Below are positions 61,689-64,000 of a stretch of 64,000 nucleotides of DNA, piece after piece. The first letter of the stretch is position 1. Each line of letters opens with the position of its first letter. This DNA comes from Phaeobacter bryozoorum (lineage in GTDB: Bacteria; Pseudomonadota; Alphaproteobacteria; Rhodobacterales; Rhodobacteraceae). The position numbers and the translations under genes are program-made. Location: assembly GCF_041893525.1 (NCBI RefSeq), contig NZ_CP169068.1; one strand, written 5' to 3'. The notes under the pieces are model-generated. The model ran no database searches, had not been told where the DNA came from, and worked only from the letters and a program-made list of their open reading frames with translations.

Positions 61689-61891
61689 TAGTGATCTCCC
61701 AATTTGGTGTCAGGGGTATAGGTGCCGGGCACCTCTTTCACCACAGATTGACCACAGCGCATGATACCCTTCACCGGATCGAAGGTCTGGGTGGGACTGC
61801 CATAAAGCTCCCACCCTTTGTTCAGTGCATCGGTCACCTTGTGGCAGAAGGCCGAGGTGTCGTCCTCGGACAGAAAACGATAGAGTTTCAT
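61688..61891 (-). CDS. DUF1737 small protein
   Basis: The 67-residue protein matches DUF1737: KLYRFLSEDDTSAFCHKVTDALNKGWELYGSP at the start (outline), then a short C-terminal part. It is cytoplasmic and of unknown function. Its stop overlaps the mch start by one base, and it lies 6 nt after the NnrU gene. Confidence 0.85.
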   Translation of the reverse strand: MKLYRFLSEDDTSAFCHKVTDALNKGWELYGSPTQTFDPVKGIMRCGQSVVKEVPGTYTPDTKLGDH

Positions 61892-61897
61892 CAGCGA

Positions 61898-62446
61898 TCA
61901 CCCCGGAAACGGCGAAGGGCCAACCAGCCCGTGGATATAGCCGATCACCCCCAGAAGCACGATCGACGCGACAAGGAACATCCCATCTTTTGCGATGCTG
62001 CCTTTGGGGTTCGGGGTCCAGTTCGGCTCGGACCGGTTGATCACAACCATTTCAGCCAGCGCCCAGACGAGCATACTGCCAAAGAGCACAAAAGAGGCCG
62101 GATCCCAGTTCACCAGAAGATGCGCCACGGCCCACATCGCAAAGCCGAGCAGCATGGGGTGACGCAGCTTGTAAAACAGCGCCCCCTTGCTGGGGCCAGG
62201 ACTGGTAAAGTAGAGGCCAAGCAACACCAGAGTGTTGTTGATATGGGTAAGAAACGGGGGCGGCAGCGCCAGATCGAAGGATTCGGCACTGCGGTAGCCG
62301 ATCACCATCAAGACAACGCTTGCAAGCAGCGCAAGCGCCATCATCCCCTTGCCACGCCCCCCCATTGCGGCGCGCGCATCCGGCGCCAGCCTTTTGAAGA
62401 AATGCGCGCCCCACCAGATCAGGATGCCTAGAAGCAACAATGCCAT
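61898..62446 (-). CDS. NnrU-family membrane protein
   Basis: This 182-residue protein has about five hydrophobic helices and KLRHPMLLGFAMWAVAHLLVNWD near residue 92, the NnrU signature. NnrU members are associated with nitrite/nitric oxide metabolism in some bacteria and resemble isoprenylcysteine methyltransferase folds, but no denitrification gene is present here. Its place between mcl2 and mch may simply reflect operon history. Confidence 0.85.
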   Translation of the reverse strand: MALLLLGILIWWGAHFFKRLAPDARAAMGGRGKGMMALALLASVVLMVIGYRSAESFDLALPPPFLTHINNTLVLLGLYFTSPGPSKGALFYKLRHPMLLGFAMWAVAHLLVNWDPASFVLFGSMLVWALAEMVVINRSEPNWTPNPKGSIAKDGMFLVASIVLLGVIGYIHGLVGPSPFPG

Positions 62447-62481
62447 GTCAGTCTCCCCAAGAAATATGACTGACCCAACGC

Positions 62482-63336
62482 CTAGGCGGAAAACGCCGCA
62501 ATTGCATCCGCTTTTGCGAGAATTTCGCGGGCCGTGGCGACATGCAGGTTTTCGACGATCTTGCCATCGACCACCGCGACCCCCTGCCCCTCTGCTTCGG
62601 CTGCATCGAAGGCCGCGATCTGACGACGGGCGAGGTCAATCTCATCCTCTGAAGGAGCAAAGGCCGTATTCGCCACATCGACCTGCGCCGGATGGATCAG
62701 CGTCTTGCCGTCAAACCCCATGTCGCGGCCCTGGGCACACTCCACTGCAAGGCCCTCGCCATCCTTGAAGGCATTATAGACCCCGTCCACAATAATGACC
62801 CCTTCCGCCTTTGCCGCGAGCAGACATTGACCGAGCCCGGCCATCAACGGCAGCCGATCCGCGCGGAAACGGACCTGTAGCTCCTTGGCGAGATCGTTTG
62901 TGCCCATCACCATGCCCTGAAGCAGCGGGTGTGCGGCGATTTCTGCTGCGTTCAACATGCCGCGAGGCGTTTCCATCATTGCCCAGAGCGGCGTATCGCC
63001 TGTGACCTTGGACAGCTGATCCAAGTCAGCGGCAGAGGACACCTTGGGCAGCAGTATTGCATCGCAATCCATCTCGGCCGCCGCCTCTGCATCCGCGGCG
63101 CCCCAGCGGCTGTCCAGACCGTTGATCCGAACGATTTTCATCCGACCGCCATACCCCCCTTCGTCCAGTGCCGCCGCCAGCGTCGCCCGGGCGTTTTCCT
63201 TCTCATCGGCAGAAACGGCGTCCTCGAGGTCGAAGATAATCGCATCCACAGGCAGGCTGCGCGCTTTGTCGAGCGCGCGAGGCTTGGAACCGGGGATATA
63301 AAGTACCGAACGATAGGGACGTGTGCGCGGATCCAT
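62482..63336 (-). CDS. mcl2: CitE/HpcH-family CoA-ester enzyme, Mcl2-type malyl-CoA thioesterase
   Basis: The 284-residue protein has the CitE barrel: RSVLYIPGSKPRALDKA near residue 9, the acidic FDLEDAVSADEK near 35, METPRGMLN near 120 and GFDGKTLIHPAQV near 205. The length and VYNAFKD motif fit Mcl2, the (3S)-malyl-CoA thioesterase of Rhodobacter, better than the longer Mcl1 lyase. It would release malate from malyl-CoA. It heads the transcript that includes mch. Mcl1-type lyase activity cannot be excluded. Confidence 0.75.
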   Translation of the reverse strand: MDPRTRPYRSVLYIPGSKPRALDKARSLPVDAIIFDLEDAVSADEKENARATLAAALDEGGYGGRMKIVRINGLDSRWGAADAEAAAEMDCDAILLPKVSSAADLDQLSKVTGDTPLWAMMETPRGMLNAAEIAAHPLLQGMVMGTNDLAKELQVRFRADRLPLMAGLGQCLLAAKAEGVIIVDGVYNAFKDGEGLAVECAQGRDMGFDGKTLIHPAQVDVANTAFAPSEDEIDLARRQIAAFDAAEAEGQGVAVVDGKIVENLHVATAREILAKADAIAAFSA

Positions 63337-63719
63337 GAGCGACCTCCTGAGACATTTTGTTGCGCAAACGGGTACCCAAGTGAAAGGAAGCTTTCAAGTG
63401 AAATTACGCCGCAGCGCAGAATTCCCGACATCACACCGGTTGGAAACAAGTCACCGTGAAAACCTAAACACTTGGAACGATTTATTATTTTAAAGAAAAA
63501 TCAAGGAGAACTCTGCGTTAATGGGATGTCAGCATCTATTTGCAACACTTTTCAGACCGGATGAGGACCGAACCAAAACGGCATGACCCTTCCGGGAGCG
63601 GGCGAACAGATCCGCGCAGACGATGACGCGATACCGGCGCGATGCATGACCCGCCCGGGTCGGATCACACGACCCGAGGGACCGCCCCGCTGCCGGATCT
63701 TCCGGAAAGGGTAAAACCC
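63337..63719. promoter_or_regulatory. Divergent control region between mcl2 and an exported-protein gene
   Basis: This 383-nt region holds no gene I can support. Near mcl2 there is TTGCGCAA (63360-63367), a direct repeat CAAGTGAAA at 63377-63385 and 63395-63403, and TGAAAG (63381-63386) with CTTTCA (63391-63396) as an inverted pair. An AT-rich block lies at 63481-63510. GACCCG-CC-CGGGTC (63648-63661) is a palindrome in the leader of the rightward gene. Confidence 0.5.
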
Positions 63720-64000
63720 ATGTTGAAGAAGACGTTTGAAGTTGCAGTTCTCAAAGGCGCCACGCTGGCGGCACTTGGTCTTATGGCCCTGCCGGCGGCG
63801 GCACAAACCAGCAATAACTGCGCGCCCCGCGATCAGGTCGTGAAACGGCTGGCTGAGCGCTACGGTGAAAGCCGCCAAAGCATTGGGATTGGCCAACGTG
63901 GTGTCGTGATGGAAACATTCGCCTCGGCCGACACTGGCAGCTGGACAATCACGATCACAACGCCGGGTGGGGTGACATGCCTTGTTGCCTCGGGCCAATC
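63720..64000 (+). CDS. Exported conserved hypothetical protein (cut by the window edge)
   Basis: An ATG at 63720, with GGAAAGGG about eight bases before it, opens a frame that runs to the window end (93 complete residues). The N-terminus is a signal peptide (basic MLKKTFEVAVLKG, hydrophobic core, LPAAAQ cleavage near residue 24). The mature part begins with a Cys (NNCAPRDQVVKRLAERYGE) and has a later Cys in VTCLVASG, possibly a disulfide. I recognise no functional domain. Confidence 0.8.
   Translation, partial: MLKKTFEVAVLKGATLAALGLMALPAAAQTSNNCAPRDQVVKRLAERYGESRQSIGIGQRGVVMETFASADTGSWTITITTPGGVTCLVASGQ

Noticed and set aside
63552..63998. Minus-strand frame of 148 codons at the right edge
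   Set aside because: It is antisense to the exported-protein gene, which has a signal peptide and a good ribosome-binding site; the minus frame is His/Arg-rich shadow.

Overview
The window looks like a chromosomal stretch of a marine Roseobacter-group alphaproteobacterium (Rhodobacterales, in the Phaeobacter/Ruegeria/Leisingera neighbourhood). The case rests on gene content and arrangement: a full C-P lyase locus, aerobic phenylacetyl-CoA epoxidation genes, the ethylmalonyl-CoA pathway (ccr, ecm, mch, a Mcl2-type protein), a luxR-luxI pair beside ccr, TauE with a TIGR02186-type partner, and GC-rich codon use. It is a core and catabolic region. I saw no insertion sequence, prophage, CRISPR array, rRNA or tRNA gene.

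Layout. 1-1346: end of a probable glycosyltransferase, a polysaccharide-deacetylase-like gene and a small methyltransferase. 1372-14266: phosphonate uptake and C-P lyase genes in several units: phnM; a 2H-phosphoesterase (DUF1045); phnGHIJKLN; the regulator phnF facing phnG; a hexapeptide acetyltransferase; and phnCDE1E2. 14444-15133: rpe. 15262-23001: a six-gene acyl-CoA beta-oxidation operon resembling pim (dicarboxylate/pimeloyl-CoA) operons. 23280-24926: a sulfatase/phosphonate-monoesterase-like gene. 25241-31071: thiolase paaJ, paaABCDE and a PaaA-like paralogue with a degraded metal site. 31201-34396: a frameshifted class IV aminotransferase, a universal stress protein, nfu, tsaB and rimI. 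34526-39310: a BMP-type nucleoside ABC transporter. 39550-41353: TauE and its membrane partner. 41453-44497: SDR, RecD-like helicase and luxI; 44592-46907: luxR and ccr. 47018-48471: a frameshifted PlsB-type acyltransferase. 48651-50618: ecm. 50738-51783: an H-NS-type protein and deoD. 51859-54012: DUF1989 protein and an ornithine/lysine decarboxylase. 54239-59084: sdhCDA, a sulfotransferase-like gene, sdhB and a small membrane protein. 59277-63336: VWA protein, histidine phosphatase, mch, DUF1737, NnrU and mcl2. 63720-64000: start of an exported protein cut by the window edge.

How the parts fit. Phosphonates enter through PhnCDE and are broken by the C-P lyase core. PhnN and the DUF1045 protein would finish ribose-phosphate salvage, and no phnP is visible here. 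Phenylacetate and dicarboxylate-type acids yield acetyl-CoA, which the ethylmalonyl-CoA pathway assimilates, joining the TCA cycle at the succinate and malate level. The most interesting signals are: the DUF1045 protein as a possible PhnP substitute; the metal-depleted PaaA paralogue; a palindromic TTGC/GCAA element shared upstream of ccr, ecm and mcl2; an Irr-like ICE motif before nfu; two GTGATCACA sites 21 bp apart before sdhC; a long hairpin in the leader of the H-NS-type gene; and an unrelated gene inserted between sdhA and sdhB. Two genes carry apparent single-base deletions, which may be real pseudogenes or sequencing errors.
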